Positions 37,348 through 49,753 are shown, numbered from the stretch's first letter. The stretch is DNA of 64,000 bases from Methylophaga sp. 42_25_T18 (GCA_002163085.1 MAAJ01000001.1:124001-188000), one strand, 5' to 3'. A program made the numbers and translations. Notes: generated by a model from the letters alone, not told the origin.

Positions 37348-38618
37348 CAACCCTTGTCATCGGTGGTGGTTGGAGTGGTCTTGCTGCTGCTGTCACGCTT
37401 TGCCAGCAGGGTAAATCAGTTCATGTCCTCGAGTCAGCCAAACAGTTAGGTGGTCGTGCACGCAATGTGCAATGGCAGGACAAAACTATCGACAACGGCC
37501 AACATCTGATGATTGGCGCCTATACCGAAATGCTCAATATCATGTCCATTATTGGCGTCGATCCTAAGCTTGCCTTTGATCGACAAACTGTCGAACTCTC
37601 AATCATTGATGACGTCTATCCAACCTTAAAATTATCCGGAAATAACTGGCTGCCTTGGCCATTATCTTTGGCATGGAGCTTAATAAGAAGCGCTGGTTTA
37701 AAGGGCTTGTTACACGTTCATCAATTACAGCGAGACATTAATACATGTCTATCTAGAGATGATATATCCGTAAGTGAGTGGTTACTTAATAATAATCAGT
37801 CAGATCGGCTGATCAAGCAACTTTGGGAACCCTTATGTTTAGCCACCTTAAATACTCCCATCCATGAAGCTTCAGCCCATGTATTAGCAAAAGTAATTCA
37901 AGACAGTTTAGGTCAAGGAAAAGATGCCGCCGATTTACTCATTCCTAAACAGCCTCTGGGAGATGTTTTACCTCAGCTTGCAGCTGACTATATTAATAAC
38001 AATGGTGGCAAAATTAGCTTACAAACACGTGTAACAGACATTGTAGTTGAGCAAAACAAAGTAAGCGGTGTCAAAACACATGATGACGAATTGATTGCTG
38101 CAAACAATATTATCGTTGCTACCGGTCCGCAACATGCCAATCAATTATTGGCGCCCTATACAGCAATCGAAACACCTGAGTTTTATCCTATTGCCACCGT
38201 CTATCTACAATATCCAGATAACTGCCGCTTAGCTAAAGCGATGTTAGGCATGTCAGGCAGTATTAGTCAGTGGATATTTGATCGCAGTCAGCAACACCCC
38301 GGCTTGATGGCTGTGGTTATCAGTGGACCGGGTAAACATGAACAGATGACAAATAATGAACTGGCTGAACGTGTTTCAGAAGAAGTTAATCGTTACTGTC
38401 CTGAACTACCTGCTGATGCAATAGATAGTCTAGTTATTCGAGAAAAACGGGCCACGTTTGCCTGCACTGTCGGTATTGAACAACGTAGATCTAAATCCGA
38501 CACAAATGTGGAAGGTTTATGGTTAGCCGGCGACTATGTGGCCAATTCATATCCAGCCACATTAGAAGGTGCTATTCGAAATGGCAAAAACTGTGCACTA
38601 ATCGTCGTTAATAGTTGA
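37344..38618 (+). CDS. hpnE: Squalene-associated FAD-dependent desaturase (HpnE)
   Basis: 424 residues of the phytoene desaturase/amine oxidase fold. The FAD-binding loop is LVIGGGWSGLAAAVTL at the N-terminus, with LESAKQLGGRAR and the C-terminal WLAGDYVANSYPATLEGAIRNG. HpnE converts hydroxysqualene to squalene. Coupled to hpnD by ATGA. The product may feed hopanoids or C30 carotenoids; no shc or crt gene is in the window. Confidence 0.85.
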   Translation: MTTLVIGGGWSGLAAAVTLCQQGKSVHVLESAKQLGGRARNVQWQDKTIDNGQHLMIGAYTEMLNIMSIIGVDPKLAFDRQTVELSIIDDVYPTLKLSGNNWLPWPLSLAWSLIRSAGLKGLLHVHQLQRDINTCLSRDDISVSEWLLNNNQSDRLIKQLWEPLCLATLNTPIHEASAHVLAKVIQDSLGQGKDAADLLIPKQPLGDVLPQLAADYINNNGGKISLQTRVTDIVVEQNKVSGVKTHDDELIAANNIIVATGPQHANQLLAPYTAIETPEFYPIATVYLQYPDNCRLAKAMLGMSGSISQWIFDRSQQHPGLMAVVISGPGKHEQMTNNELAERVSEEVNRYCPELPADAIDSLVIREKRATFACTVGIEQRRSKSDTNVEGLWLAGDYVANSYPATLEGAIRNGKNCALIVVNS

Positions 38619-38690
38619 TTCTGCTGTCGATTCCACCCCGAGATTGCTATACTACAAATACTTTTTAACTTATTAATTCTAAGGCCAATT

Positions 38691-39020
38691 ATGTTTAATA
38701 ATGCGCGTTTAATTCTAGCTGCTCTTGTAGTTAGCTCAACTCTCGTTGCTTGTGGCGATAATGATGCAACTTCAACAGAATCTACTGCGGCTCCAAGTGC
38801 TACTGCTTCAACTGCAAGTATGACTAACGTTGAAACGGGCATGTCGGAACAGGCTGCTGCTGATTTACTTGGTGAAGCAAGTTTTAGCCAAACCACGTCA
38901 ATTGATGCCTTAACCATCACTCACACAGAATGGACTAACAACAAAGGTACAACCAGCGTTCAATTTCATAATGGTAAAGCTGTTTACAATCAATTTGTTG
39001 CCGCACCTGCAGCAGACTAA
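38691..39020 (+). CDS. Small lipoprotein with BLIP-like C-terminal domain
   Basis: 109 residues. Lipoprotein signal ending STLVAC (Cys21), then a Thr/Ser/Ala-rich linker (about 24-47), then a folded part (TGMSEQAAADLLGEAS, ITHTEWTNNKGTTSVQFHNGKAVYNQF) with the pattern of BLIP/BamE-type domains. No specific family assigned. TAAGGCC lies 8-9 nt before the ATG. The stop codon directly abuts the ATG of the SDR gene, so the pair is probably cotranscribed. Confidence 0.72.
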   Translation: MFNNARLILAALVVSSTLVACGDNDATSTESTAAPSATASTASMTNVETGMSEQAAADLLGEASFSQTTSIDALTITHTEWTNNKGTTSVQFHNGKAVYNQFVAAPAAD

Positions 39021-39752
39021 ATGGATTACACTGCCGCTGCCGAACTCCTGAAAGAGAGAGTCATTCTTGTCACAGGTGCCGGTAGCGGTATCGGTGCTGC
39101 TGTTGCTAAATGCTATGCACAACATGGCGCTACCGTTATCTTGCTCGATAAAAAAATCCCCAGCCTTGAGCAGGTTTATGACGACATTATTGCCGCAGGA
39201 CATTCGACACCGGCCATCTATCCCTTAGATTTAAAAGGGGCCTCGATTCCCGATTATGATGAACTCGCGACTAAGGTTCATGATAATTTTGGTCGCCTTG
39301 ATGGTTTAGTTCATTGTGCAGCCAGTTTGGGTCAATTGGCACCAGTTCAACATCAAGATCCTAAAATCTGGTTAGAAACAGTGCATATCAACTTAACCGC
39401 GGCCTATTTGCTGACACGTTCTTGCCTGCCTCTGATGCAGAAGTTTGATAAAGCATCCATTATTTTTACTACTGATAATCATAAAAATACCGCCTACTGG
39501 GCAGGTTATGGCATTAGTAAAGCTGGCATTGAAGCACTCAGTAAACAGTTAGCTGATGAGCTAGAAAGTGACGGTCGTATTCGAGTTAACTGTATTGATC
39601 CTGGCACGGTAAAAACAGAATTACATACTCATGCCTTTCCTGCGATCGACCCTACTCTCCTAGCAACACCTGAGGATATTGTAAGCAGTTATTTGTATCT
39701 TATGGGTGAGGATAGTTTGACGATTAATGGTGATCTCATCAAAGCTCAATAA
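39021..39752 (+). CDS. YciK-like short-chain dehydrogenase/reductase with altered active site
   Basis: 243 residues. Rossmann nucleotide loop TGAGSGIGAA near residue 19, NAAG-type region as VHCAASLG, and the catalytic YGISK (YxxxK, about residue 158). Sequence pattern resembles E. coli YciK. The segment that normally supplies the catalytic Ser (SSS in YciK) reads FTTDNHKN, with no serine, so the classic Ser-Tyr-Lys triad appears incomplete. Substrate unknown. The start directly follows the lipoprotein stop, with no good ribosome site. Confidence 0.82.
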   Translation: MDYTAAAELLKERVILVTGAGSGIGAAVAKCYAQHGATVILLDKKIPSLEQVYDDIIAAGHSTPAIYPLDLKGASIPDYDELATKVHDNFGRLDGLVHCAASLGQLAPVQHQDPKIWLETVHINLTAAYLLTRSCLPLMQKFDKASIIFTTDNHKNTAYWAGYGISKAGIEALSKQLADELESDGRIRVNCIDPGTVKTELHTHAFPAIDPTLLATPEDIVSSYLYLMGEDSLTINGDLIKAQ

Positions 39753-39815
39753 AACACCATGTCAAATCACTGACACCAACATGTAACACACTGATATATA
39801 TCAACTATATTGTAT

Positions 39816-39830
39816 TGGCATAGTTCTCGC
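39816..39830 (+). promoter_or_regulatory. Candidate sigma-54 (-24/-12) promoter for the diguanylate cyclase
   Basis: TGGCA (39816-39820) and CTCGC (39826-39830). The invariant GG (39817-39818) and GC (39829-39830) are separated by exactly 10 bases, as needed for sigma-54. It lies about 47 nt before the ATG at 39877. Confidence 0.5.
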
Positions 39831-39876
39831 TTAAGTCTAGTCGTAGTCATGAAAACTAGATTAAAAGGTGAGCACA

Positions 39877-40827
39877 ATGGCAAAGCAAACACAGACAGAA
39901 ACGGCAAAATTATCACTCGTTGGCAAACACGGCCACGCGATTGCATTTACTGAGCCGCAACAAGACCTTGAGCTTAATCGGGTTGAAGATGTTATCGCTC
40001 GCCTACCATCTGTTTTACAAACATCCATAGACTTGGATGAGGTCATTAACCTATTCCATAATGAAATCAGTAAAGTTTTAACATACGACAGCTTACATTA
40101 CCTACACCAAGATGTGCTTTGTGATATTAACACCGGTAGCCGTAGCCATCATGCTTGCAACTACCGATTGGAAATGAATACTGTTTGGTTAGGTGAATTA
40201 ACCTTAACTCGTCGTAAAAAATTCACTGACGCTGATACACAGTTAATTGAAGATTTGTTATGCAAGCTTATTTACCCATTGCGTAATAGTTTGTTATATC
40301 GTCAAGCACAAACTGCCGCTTTACAGGATCAGCTTACCGGTTTAAATAACCGCGGTGCATTTGATAATAGTCTAAAACGTGAAATTGATTTAGCTCAGCG
40401 TCAACATACACCCATGTCATTAATCGTTTTAGACATCGATCATTTCAAAGCAGTGAATGATACTTATGGCCACAGCAGTGGTGATGCAGCATTAAAATCG
40501 GTCGCGCAATCCATTACTGATACCATGCGCCGTAGTGATATTGCTTTTCGTTACGGTGGTGAAGAATTTACGTTGATTTTGAGCAATACTGATATTGAAG
40601 CCGCGCGCCTAGTCGCTGAACGCATACGCATTGCCGTATCACAATTAACGTGCAGTGATGGTAAACGTAGCTTTGGTTTTACAGTCAGCGCGGGAGCCGC
40701 CCAGTTGACGCAAGGTGAGGATGGCTCAAACTTATTTGACCGAGCCGATAAAGCCTTATATCAAGCTAAAAAAACCGGTCGTAATCAAACAATCTGTGCC
40801 GAACAAATTATCAGTAAAGATCATTAA
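39877..40827 (+). CDS. Diguanylate cyclase (GGDEF domain)
   Basis: 316 residues from the ATG at 39877; AAAAGGTGAG just before supports this over an in-frame GTG at 39868. The N-terminal half (about 30-145) resembles a GAF-type sensor without clear ligand residues. The GGDEF domain starts at DQLTGLNNRGAF and has the active GGEEF at about 227-231 with an RxxD inhibitory site (RRSD) five residues before it, so c-di-GMP synthesis and product inhibition are expected. It is monocistronic, with a candidate sigma-54 promoter upstream and a terminator downstream. Confidence 0.92.
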   Translation: MAKQTQTETAKLSLVGKHGHAIAFTEPQQDLELNRVEDVIARLPSVLQTSIDLDEVINLFHNEISKVLTYDSLHYLHQDVLCDINTGSRSHHACNYRLEMNTVWLGELTLTRRKKFTDADTQLIEDLLCKLIYPLRNSLLYRQAQTAALQDQLTGLNNRGAFDNSLKREIDLAQRQHTPMSLIVLDIDHFKAVNDTYGHSSGDAALKSVAQSITDTMRRSDIAFRYGGEEFTLILSNTDIEAARLVAERIRIAVSQLTCSDGKRSFGFTVSAGAAQLTQGEDGSNLFDRADKALYQAKKTGRNQTICAEQIISKDH

Positions 40828-40832
40828 GATAT

Positions 40833-40866
40833 AAAAAAGGGCTTTAATGATTAAAGCCCTTTTTTC
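40833..40866. terminator. Bidirectional rho-independent terminator
   Basis: AGGGCTTTAA/TTAAAGCCCT perfect 10-bp stem with TGA loop (40838-40860), flanked by A6 on the left and T6 on the right. Serves the convergent cyclase (+) and rluB (-). Confidence 0.92.
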
Positions 40867-40890
40867 GTTTTCGTCAGTTTTGTTAGCTAT

Positions 40891-41772
40891 CTATCGCCCT
40901 CTTACTCTAGGGCTACGTTTAGCTTTACCTGACTTTGTTATTTTTTCTTTTTTACGTGGTTTCGCCGTTGTATTTTTTAGCGGTCGCATTTTTTTCTCCC
41001 GCTGTGCTCGTCCTCCAGCTTGTTGTTCGACATGAGCTTTCAAACCTACATCGTCGTATAAGGTTTCGAGCTCATAACCATCAATCATCATCCAATGACC
41101 CATTTTAAGTTTCGGCGGAATAATGACAGGTCCATAACGCACTCGCATTAAACGGCTAACTTGCACACCTTGGCTTTCCCAAAGTCGACGAACTTCACGG
41201 TTACGCCCTTCTTGGATAACGACATGAAACCAACTATTTGCACCTTCACCACCCGCACGCTGTACATCAGAGAAATGCGCCTTACCATCTTCTAATTCCA
41301 CGCCATCACGCAAGTTTTGCAACATGTCGCCAGTCACTTCACCTAAGATTCGAACTGCATACTCACGATCCATTTCATTGGATGGATGCATCAAGGTATT
41401 GGCCAATTCACCATCGGTAGTCAGAATAATTAAACCACTGGTATTAATATCCAAACGGCCAACACTCACCCAACGGCCTTGCTCTGGAGCAGGTAGCGAT
41501 TGATAAATTGTCCGACGGCCTTCGGGATCTTTACGCGTACAGACTTCACCTACCGGTTTGTTATATAACAAGACTTGCTGAGGCTGTTGCCATAAACGTT
41601 TCGCTGACAGTGCTTTACCATCCAGCTTCATCGTATCGCCAACTTCTACTTGATCCCCTAAGCTAGCAGTTTCACCATTGCGACTAACTTTACCTTCTTT
41701 GATCCAGACTTCAATTTGACGACGAGAACCGTAACCCGCTCGCGCTAATACTTTTTGAATTCGTTCTGCCAT
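40891..41772 (-). CDS. rluB: 23S rRNA pseudouridine(2605) synthase
   Basis: 293 residues. N-terminal S4 RNA-binding domain (residues 2-60, EKVLARAGYGSRR-like), catalytic motif GRLDINTSGLIILT with the Asp nucleophile (about residue 104), and a Lys/Arg-rich C-terminal tail from about 250. GGGAGAC precedes the ATG. In many gammaproteobacteria scpA and scpB lie between trpS and rluB, but here only 137 bp separate the two genes. Confidence 0.93.
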   Translation of the reverse strand: MAERIQKVLARAGYGSRRQIEVWIKEGKVSRNGETASLGDQVEVGDTMKLDGKALSAKRLWQQPQQVLLYNKPVGEVCTRKDPEGRRTIYQSLPAPEQGRWVSVGRLDINTSGLIILTTDGELANTLMHPSNEMDREYAVRILGEVTGDMLQNLRDGVELEDGKAHFSDVQRAGGEGANSWFHVVIQEGRNREVRRLWESQGVQVSRLMRVRYGPVIIPPKLKMGHWMMIDGYELETLYDDVGLKAHVEQQAGGRAQREKKMRPLKNTTAKPRKKEKITKSGKAKRSPRVRGR

Positions 41773-41909
41773 TTCTATTGTCTCCCGACATTGTTGTTTA
41801 ATTTTTAATAACGGCCCAGAGGCTCAAGTTGCTTATATTTTTCTCTTCCCATTTTCATAAACTGGCGTAAATTTCGCACACCGTATGGGAAAGCAAGTGC
41901 CTTATATCG

Positions 41910-43127
41910 TTATTTGTAGCCTAAGCCCATTGCTGCACGCACTTCAATTAAGGTTTCCTGTGCTACTTCTCGTGCGGCATCATTTCCATCTTCAATGATA
42001 CGACGAACATCTTCCGGATGCTGACTTAACTCTTCAGCCCGCTCACGTATTGGTTTTATTTCCGCAGTTATCGCATCGATCAATGGTCCTTTACAATCCA
42101 AGCAACCAATTCCTGCCGTGCGACAACCTTCTTGTACCCAGGCTTTTTGATCTTCAGAGGCATACACTTCGTGCAATTGCCATACTGGACAGCGATCCGG
42201 ATCGCCTGGATCGGTTCTACGGACACGATTGGTATCGGTAGGCATTTTCTTAATCTTCGCAGCCAAGCTATCTTCTGGCTCACGTAAAGCAATGGTATTG
42301 CCATACGATTTAGACATTTTTTGACCATCTAGGCCGGGCATTTTTGCTGAAGATGTCAACAACGCTTGTGGTTCTGGCAAAATGACTTTACCGCCGCCTT
42401 CCAGATAGCCGAATAAACGTTCGCTATCACCTAAGGCCAAATTTTGCTGACTCTTAAGCAGCTCACGCGCCGTCGCTAAAGCTTCACCATCACCTTGTTG
42501 CTGATACGCAGTACGCAACTTGCTATATAACTTAGCATTCTTTTTACCCATTTTTTTGATGGCCGCTTCAGCCTTTGCTTCAAAGTCTTTTTCGCGACCA
42601 TAAATATGGTTAAAACGACGGGCTACTTCACGAGTCAATTCAACATGAACCACCTGGTCTTCACCAACAGGTACTTGGCCGGCACGGTAGATCAAAATAT
42701 CGGCACTTTGTAATAAGGGATAACCTAAAAAGCCATAGGTTGATAAGTCTCTTTCTTTTAGTTTTTCTTGCTGATCTTTATAGGTTGGTACGCGTTCTAG
42801 CCATGACATTGGTGTCATCATCGACAATAACAAATGTAATTCAGCATGCTCGGGCACTTTTGATTGTAAAAATAACGACACTGCTGAAGGTTCGATGCCT
42901 GCTGCAATCCAATCAATCACCATATCCCAGACGCTATCTTCAATCACTTGACTATCTTCGTAGTGGGTGGTCAATGCATGCCAGTCCGCCACAAAAAAGA
43001 AACAATCAAATTCATGTTGTAATGTAATCCAGTTTTTTAATACCCCGTGATAATGTCCGAGGTGAAGCTGTCCTGTTGGGCGCATACCTGAAACTATACG
43101 TCGGGACTGCAATGCTACCGTATCCAA
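41910..43127 (-). CDS. trpS: Tryptophanyl-tRNA synthetase
   Basis: 405 residues, longer than E. coli TrpS (334). HIGH-type motif as GQLHLGHYHG, KMSKS as GQKMSKSYGN. An insertion of about 70 residues rich in Lys/Ala (KAEAAIKKMGKKNAKLYSKL onward) lies before the KMSKS loop; this long form is known in several proteobacteria. The start is a TTG at 43127, 6 nt after AGGAG. It follows the M50 protease gene by 37 nt. Confidence 0.95.
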   Translation of the reverse strand: MDTVALQSRRIVSGMRPTGQLHLGHYHGVLKNWITLQHEFDCFFFVADWHALTTHYEDSQVIEDSVWDMVIDWIAAGIEPSAVSLFLQSKVPEHAELHLLLSMMTPMSWLERVPTYKDQQEKLKERDLSTYGFLGYPLLQSADILIYRAGQVPVGEDQVVHVELTREVARRFNHIYGREKDFEAKAEAAIKKMGKKNAKLYSKLRTAYQQQGDGEALATARELLKSQQNLALGDSERLFGYLEGGGKVILPEPQALLTSSAKMPGLDGQKMSKSYGNTIALREPEDSLAAKIKKMPTDTNRVRRTDPGDPDRCPVWQLHEVYASEDQKAWVQEGCRTAGIGCLDCKGPLIDAITAEIKPIRERAEELSQHPEDVRRIIEDGNDAAREVAQETLIEVRAAMGLGYK

Positions 43128-43164
43128 AATATTCTCCTGACTCTTGCTTTAAACAAGATCCGCT

Positions 43165-45413
<2,249 letters not shown>

Positions 45414-45417
<4 letters not shown>

Positions 45418-45788
45418 AACTGCCTCCCTAAACTTAGGCCTAACCATGTTGCGGCCAAGCATAAAAATACACTTAATGCGATATTTGTAATGGCTTTAAC
45501 GGGCTCACCACCTTCAAATAAGGCTAAGGTTTCAAATGAAAATGTTGAAAATGTCGTGAAAGCACCTAGTAAGCCAACCAATAAAGCAGCACGCCATTCA
45601 GCAGATACAACGATACGCTCCAGCAATACCACAAACAAAAATCCCATCAACAATGAACCGAGTACATTAACCGCCAACGTACCGTAGGGAAACTCTCTGC
45701 CTAGCATACGATAGACAACATTAGACATGCCAAAGCGCAAAACTGCGCCTAGCGCGCCACCGCCCGCAATTGCTAATATTTGTTGCAC
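45414..45788 (-). CDS. crcB: Fluoride ion channel CrcB/Fluc
   Basis: 124 residues, four transmembrane helices, GGGALGAVLRFGMSN at the start, GSLLMGFLFV with the Asn region NVLGSLL, and GLLGAFTTFSTFSFE containing the fluoride-pore Phe residues. Exports fluoride as an antiparallel dimer. I see no fluoride riboswitch in the 120 bp upstream. First gene of the crcB-DUF190-serS-M50-trpS run. Confidence 0.93.
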
Positions 45789-45865
45789 TGTGTTTTCTCG
45801 ATCATTTCAAGACGCATAGTTTACCGTATTACGACCTTTTACTCGCAACTGATTGTATCACTAAC

Positions 45866-45894
45866 AAAAAAGGCGAGATAAGCTCGCCTTTTTA
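45866..45894 (-). terminator. Rho-independent terminator of the pgk-pyk-fba unit
   Basis: AGGCGAG/CTCGCCT stem with 5-nt loop (45871-45889), with A5 on the plus strand left flank giving T5 in the transcript from the right. It lies just after the fba stop. Confidence 0.88.
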
Positions 45895-45911
45895 TTGCTT
45901 TAAGTTAAAAT

Positions 45912-46982
45912 TCAACTCAGTTTAGGATTAAGCTCGCCACTGGCATAACGTTTAACCATGCTACCTAATGAAATCACGGTTATTTTGCTTGCATGGCCCG
46001 CACTACCAAAGGCTTCATAACGCGCCTGACAAATAGCCTGCATCGCGGCTGTGGATGCTTTTAAGAATTTACGCGGGTCAAAAACTGCTGCATTAGCCTC
46101 ATCCGTTAGAAATTGACGAATAGCACCGGTTGAAGCCATACGTAAATCCGTATCAATATTGACCTTACGCACACCATTTTTAATGCCTTCAACCGTTTCT
46201 TCTACCGGTACCCCATAGGTTTGACCTATATCACCACCATGTGAATTAATGATTTCCAACCAATCTTGCGGTACAGAGCTAGAACCATGCATAACAAAAT
46301 GGGTATTAGGTAAACGCTGCTGCAGTGTTTTTAAACGACTGATGGCCAATATATCGCCCGTAGGCGGTTTCGAAAACTTGTAGGCACCATGGCTAGTACC
46401 GATTGCCACCGCCAAAGCATCCACTTTGGTTAACTTAACAAACTCAGCGGCTTCATCGGGATCAGTCAGCAATTGACTATGGTCTAATTTCTCATCAGAG
46501 CCATGACCATCTTCTTCGCCCATCATGCCCGTTTCAAGCGAGCCTAAACAGCCAATTTCACCTTCTACCGACACACCACAAGCGTGTGCCATTTTAGCTA
46601 CCGTTCGCGTCACATCCACATTGTAATCAAACTTAGATGGCGTTTTCATATCTTCCAATAATGAACCATCCATCATCACCGAACTGAAGCCAGATTGAAT
46701 TGACCGCATACAAATATGCGGTGCAGCACCATGATCTTGATGCATCACCACTGGAATATGAGGATATTGCTCAATAGCCGCCAGAATTAAATGACGTAGG
46801 AACGGTTCACCCGCATAACTCCGTGCCCCAGCCGAGCCTTGCATGATAACGGGACTATTTACTGCATCTGCAGCTTGCATAATAGCCTGGACTTGCTCCA
46901 AGTTATTAACATTAAACGCAGGCACAGCAAAGCTGTGTTCCGCCGCATAATCTAGTAATTGTCGTAATGAAATGAGTGCCAT
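45912..46982 (-). CDS. fba: Fructose-bisphosphate aldolase class II, Calvin-cycle subtype
   Basis: 356 residues. Zinc-dependent aldolase; [20 protein letters not shown] and [12 protein letters not shown] match the CbbA subtype. Zinc and catalytic motifs HQDHGAAP (about residue 84), [17 protein letters not shown] and the glycine-rich loop MHGSSS are present. In serine or RuMP cycle methylotrophs it serves the assimilation cycle by splitting FBP. Last gene of pgk-pyk-fba, 35 nt after pyk, followed by a terminator. Confidence 0.95.
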   Translation of the reverse strand: MALISLRQLLDYAAEHSFAVPAFNVNNLEQVQAIMQAADAVNSPVIMQGSAGARSYAGEPFLRHLILAAIEQYPHIPVVMHQDHGAAPHICMRSIQSGFSSVMMDGSLLEDMKTPSKFDYNVDVTRTVAKMAHACGVSVEGEIGCLGSLETGMMGEEDGHGSDEKLDHSQLLTDPDEAAEFVKLTKVDALAVAIGTSHGAYKFSKPPTGDILAISRLKTLQQRLPNTHFVMHGSSSVPQDWLEIINSHGGDIGQTYGVPVEETVEGIKNGVRKVNIDTDLRMASTGAIRQFLTDEANAAVFDPRKFLKASTAAMQAICQARYEAFGSAGHASKITVISLGSMVKRYASGELNPKLS

Positions 46983-47017
46983 ATCTTCACCCCTAAAATC
47001 TAGTATAAATTGCTGTC

Positions 47018-48484
47018 TTATTCGCAGCTTTTTCCTGTCATTTGAGGTTCAACCATATCACCAACACGCACTAATTTAAGCGCATTGGTACTGCCTTGAA
47101 CCTCAAGATCGCCTTTAGTAATGATAACAACATCACCATCTCGAACCACACCTCGACGCTGCAATTCATCAATTGCTTCTTTATTCAATGTCACATGATC
47201 ATCATGATCAACGGTAAAGCTAACCGGATAAACTCCCCGATATAGCGTTACTTTTCGTCGTGTTTCAACCGACGATGTCAGTGCGAAAATTGGGATGCCC
47301 GAACTTATCCGAGACATCCATAACGGCGTAGAGCCTGTCTCCGTTAATGCCGCTATCGCTTTTACTTCCAAGTGATTGGCCATATACATCGCCGCCATGG
47401 CAATGGCTTCATCCATGCGTTCAAACTTAGAGTCAATACGGTGACGTGAGACCCGAATTTCACGCTGTTGTTCTGCCTGCAAACAAATGCGATCCATGGC
47501 TTCTATCACTTTAACAGGATTTTCACCGACCGCTGTTTCACCTGACAACATCACCGCATCCGTACCATCCAATACCGCATTGGCCACATCGAATACTTCA
47601 GCCCTAGTTGGAATGGCATTAACAATCATCGATTCCATCATTTGAGTTGCAGTAATCACGACTCGGTTTAGTCTTCGCGCTCGCTGGATAATGTCTTTTT
47701 GTATTGGTGGCAAAGCTGCATCACCCACTTCAACACCCAAATCACCGCGCGCGACCATCACTGCATCAGAGGCTGTGATAATTTCATCAAGCACATCTAT
47801 CGCTTCAGCACGTTCTATCTTGGCAATAATGCCGCCATGACCACCGGCCTCACGTAATAATTGTCTGGCAGTGTGAATATCTTCTGCCGAACGAGGGAAG
47901 GATATCGCGACATAATCGGCTTTCATTTCAGCCGCCGTGATGATGTCTTGCTTGTCTTTATCGGTCAGTGCAGCAGCCGATAAACCGCCACCTTGGCGAT
48001 TAATACCTTTATTGTTTGATAATGCACCACCCACCACAACACGGCAGATAATTCGTTGACCTTCTACTTTTTCAACCCATAAAACGACCCTGCCATCATC
48101 GAGTAATAAGGTATCTCCGCGGTCAACATCTTGCGGTAAGGATTTGTAATCAATCCCCACTTGTTGCTCATCACCCGCATCACTATCAAGCGATGCGTCC
48201 AAAACAAATTCTGCATCTTCTTGTAAGACAATTTTCCCTGTCTTAAAGCGTGAAACGCGAATTTTAGGCCCTTGCAGATCCGCTAACACCCCGACTTGGC
48301 GGCCATAAGCTCGCGCGCGGTTGCGTACTGTTTCAGCAAGTTCTAAGTGCTCTTTGGCATCGCCATGAGAGAAATTTAAACGTACAACATCTACGCCTGC
48401 TTCAATCAAGGCATCAAGGACTTCCGGCGTGTTTGTTGCTGGCCCAAGGGTCGCAACAATTTTAGTTCTTCTCTTAGCAGTCAC
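47018..48484 (-). CDS. pyk: Pyruvate kinase
   Basis: 488 residues, PykA type. [20 protein letters not shown] at the start, VRLNFSHG, the substrate and Mg region [11 protein letters not shown]...[10 protein letters not shown] (about 215-255), ATQMMESMI and [10 protein letters not shown]. The C-terminal allosteric domain is complete. It lies 15 nt after pgk, and its product pyruvate links the glycolytic genes to the rest of C3 metabolism. Confidence 0.95.
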   Translation of the reverse strand: MTAKRRTKIVATLGPATNTPEVLDALIEAGVDVVRLNFSHGDAKEHLELAETVRNRARAYGRQVGVLADLQGPKIRVSRFKTGKIVLQEDAEFVLDASLDSDAGDEQQVGIDYKSLPQDVDRGDTLLLDDGRVVLWVEKVEGQRIICRVVVGGALSNNKGINRQGGGLSAAALTDKDKQDIITAAEMKADYVAISFPRSAEDIHTARQLLREAGGHGGIIAKIERAEAIDVLDEIITASDAVMVARGDLGVEVGDAALPPIQKDIIQRARRLNRVVITATQMMESMIVNAIPTRAEVFDVANAVLDGTDAVMLSGETAVGENPVKVIEAMDRICLQAEQQREIRVSRHRIDSKFERMDEAIAMAAMYMANHLEVKAIAALTETGSTPLWMSRISSGIPIFALTSSVETRRKVTLYRGVYPVSFTVDHDDHVTLNKEAIDELQRRGVVRDGDVVIITKGDLEVQGSTNALKLVRVGDMVEPQMTGKSCE

Positions 48485-48499
48485 TGATATTCTCCAGTT

Positions 48500-49681
48500 T
48501 TATTTTGCGCGAGACTCCAACATGGCAACTGCGGGTAGCTTTTTACCTTCTAGGAATTCCAAAAAGGCGCCTCCACCTGTTGAAATATAAGAAACATCAT
48601 CACTAATGTTATATTTTGCTACTGCTGCCAGAGTATCACCTCCACCCGCAATCGAAAAGGCATCAGACTCAGCAATAGCCATCGCTATTTCTTTTGTGCC
48701 TTCAGCAAATTGATTAAATTCGAATACACCAAGCGGTCCATTCCACACTATGGTGCCTGCATTTTTAATAATTTCTGTTAGCTGTGTGGCACTTTTGGGA
48801 CCAATGTCAAAAATCATATCGTCATCTTCGACATCTTTGGCTAACTTAAGTGTCGCTTCAGCCGATTCCGAAAACTCTTTGCCACAGACAACATCAGTTG
48901 GCACCGGAATATCGCCGCCTCGTGACTTCGCATCTGCTGTTAGTTTTTTACAGGTATCTAGCAAGTCCGCTTCATATAAAGACTTACCAACATTGTGACC
49001 CTCAGCTGCAATAAAGGTATTAGCAATACCACCACCGACGATAAGTTGGTCAACTATTTGTGATAAAGATTCCAGTACAGTTAATTTAGTTGATACCTTT
49101 GAGCCACCAACAATGGCCACCATCGGACGAGCTGGATTATCCAGCGCTTTGCCTAATGCTTCAAGTTCACCTGACAGTAAAGGGCCTGCACAGGCGATAG
49201 GGGCATATTTTGCAATGCCATGCGTTGACGCATGAGCACGATGTGCCGTACCAAACGCATCCATCACATAGATATCACACACTGATGCCATGCGTTGTGA
49301 AAGTTGGTCATCATCCGCTTTTTCACCACGGTTAAAACGAACATTTTCACACAGCACCACCTCTCCCTTTTCGACAGGAATAAAATCAGGCTCTAACCAA
49401 TTTTGCTCTAGCCTTACCGGTTGGCCTAATAATGCTGTCAAATAATTTGCTACTGGCGCTAAAGAATAACGATGTTCATACTCACCTTCAGTGGGACGAC
49501 CAAGGTGAGACATAATCATCACGCGTGCACCCGCTTCTACCGCCATTTTAATGGTAGGCAATGACGCATGAATACGTGTTCCATCAGCAACCACGCCATC
49601 TTTTAAAGGTACATTTAAATCCTGACGAATTAAGATACGTTTTCCAGTTAGATCGAGATCGGACATCTTGATTACGGACAT
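48500..49681 (-). CDS. pgk: Phosphoglycerate kinase
   Basis: 393 residues from the ATG at 49681 ([10 protein letters not shown], the E. coli-like start), 9 nt after GAGGAA; an ATG at 49690 touches the ribosome site. Motifs [47 protein letters not shown] and GGGDTLAA are complete. First gene of a pgk-pyk-fba unit, separated from gap by a strong hairpin. Confidence 0.97.
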   Translation of the reverse strand: MSVIKMSDLDLTGKRILIRQDLNVPLKDGVVADGTRIHASLPTIKMAVEAGARVMIMSHLGRPTEGEYEHRYSLAPVANYLTALLGQPVRLEQNWLEPDFIPVEKGEVVLCENVRFNRGEKADDDQLSQRMASVCDIYVMDAFGTAHRAHASTHGIAKYAPIACAGPLLSGELEALGKALDNPARPMVAIVGGSKVSTKLTVLESLSQIVDQLIVGGGIANTFIAAEGHNVGKSLYEADLLDTCKKLTADAKSRGGDIPVPTDVVCGKEFSESAEATLKLAKDVEDDDMIFDIGPKSATQLTEIIKNAGTIVWNGPLGVFEFNQFAEGTKEIAMAIAESDAFSIAGGGDTLAAVAKYNISDDVSYISTGGGAFLEFLEGKKLPAVAMLESRAK

Positions 49682-49753
49682 ATTATGCATTTCCTCGTGA
49701 CGATAAATTTATTGATTGGTGTTGCATGCAGCTCTGTGAGAGCTCGAGAGATG

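Noticed and set aside
45789..45865. Fluoride riboswitch before crcB
   Set aside because: No recognised fluoride riboswitch core is visible; only the terminator hairpin of the upstream unit lies there.
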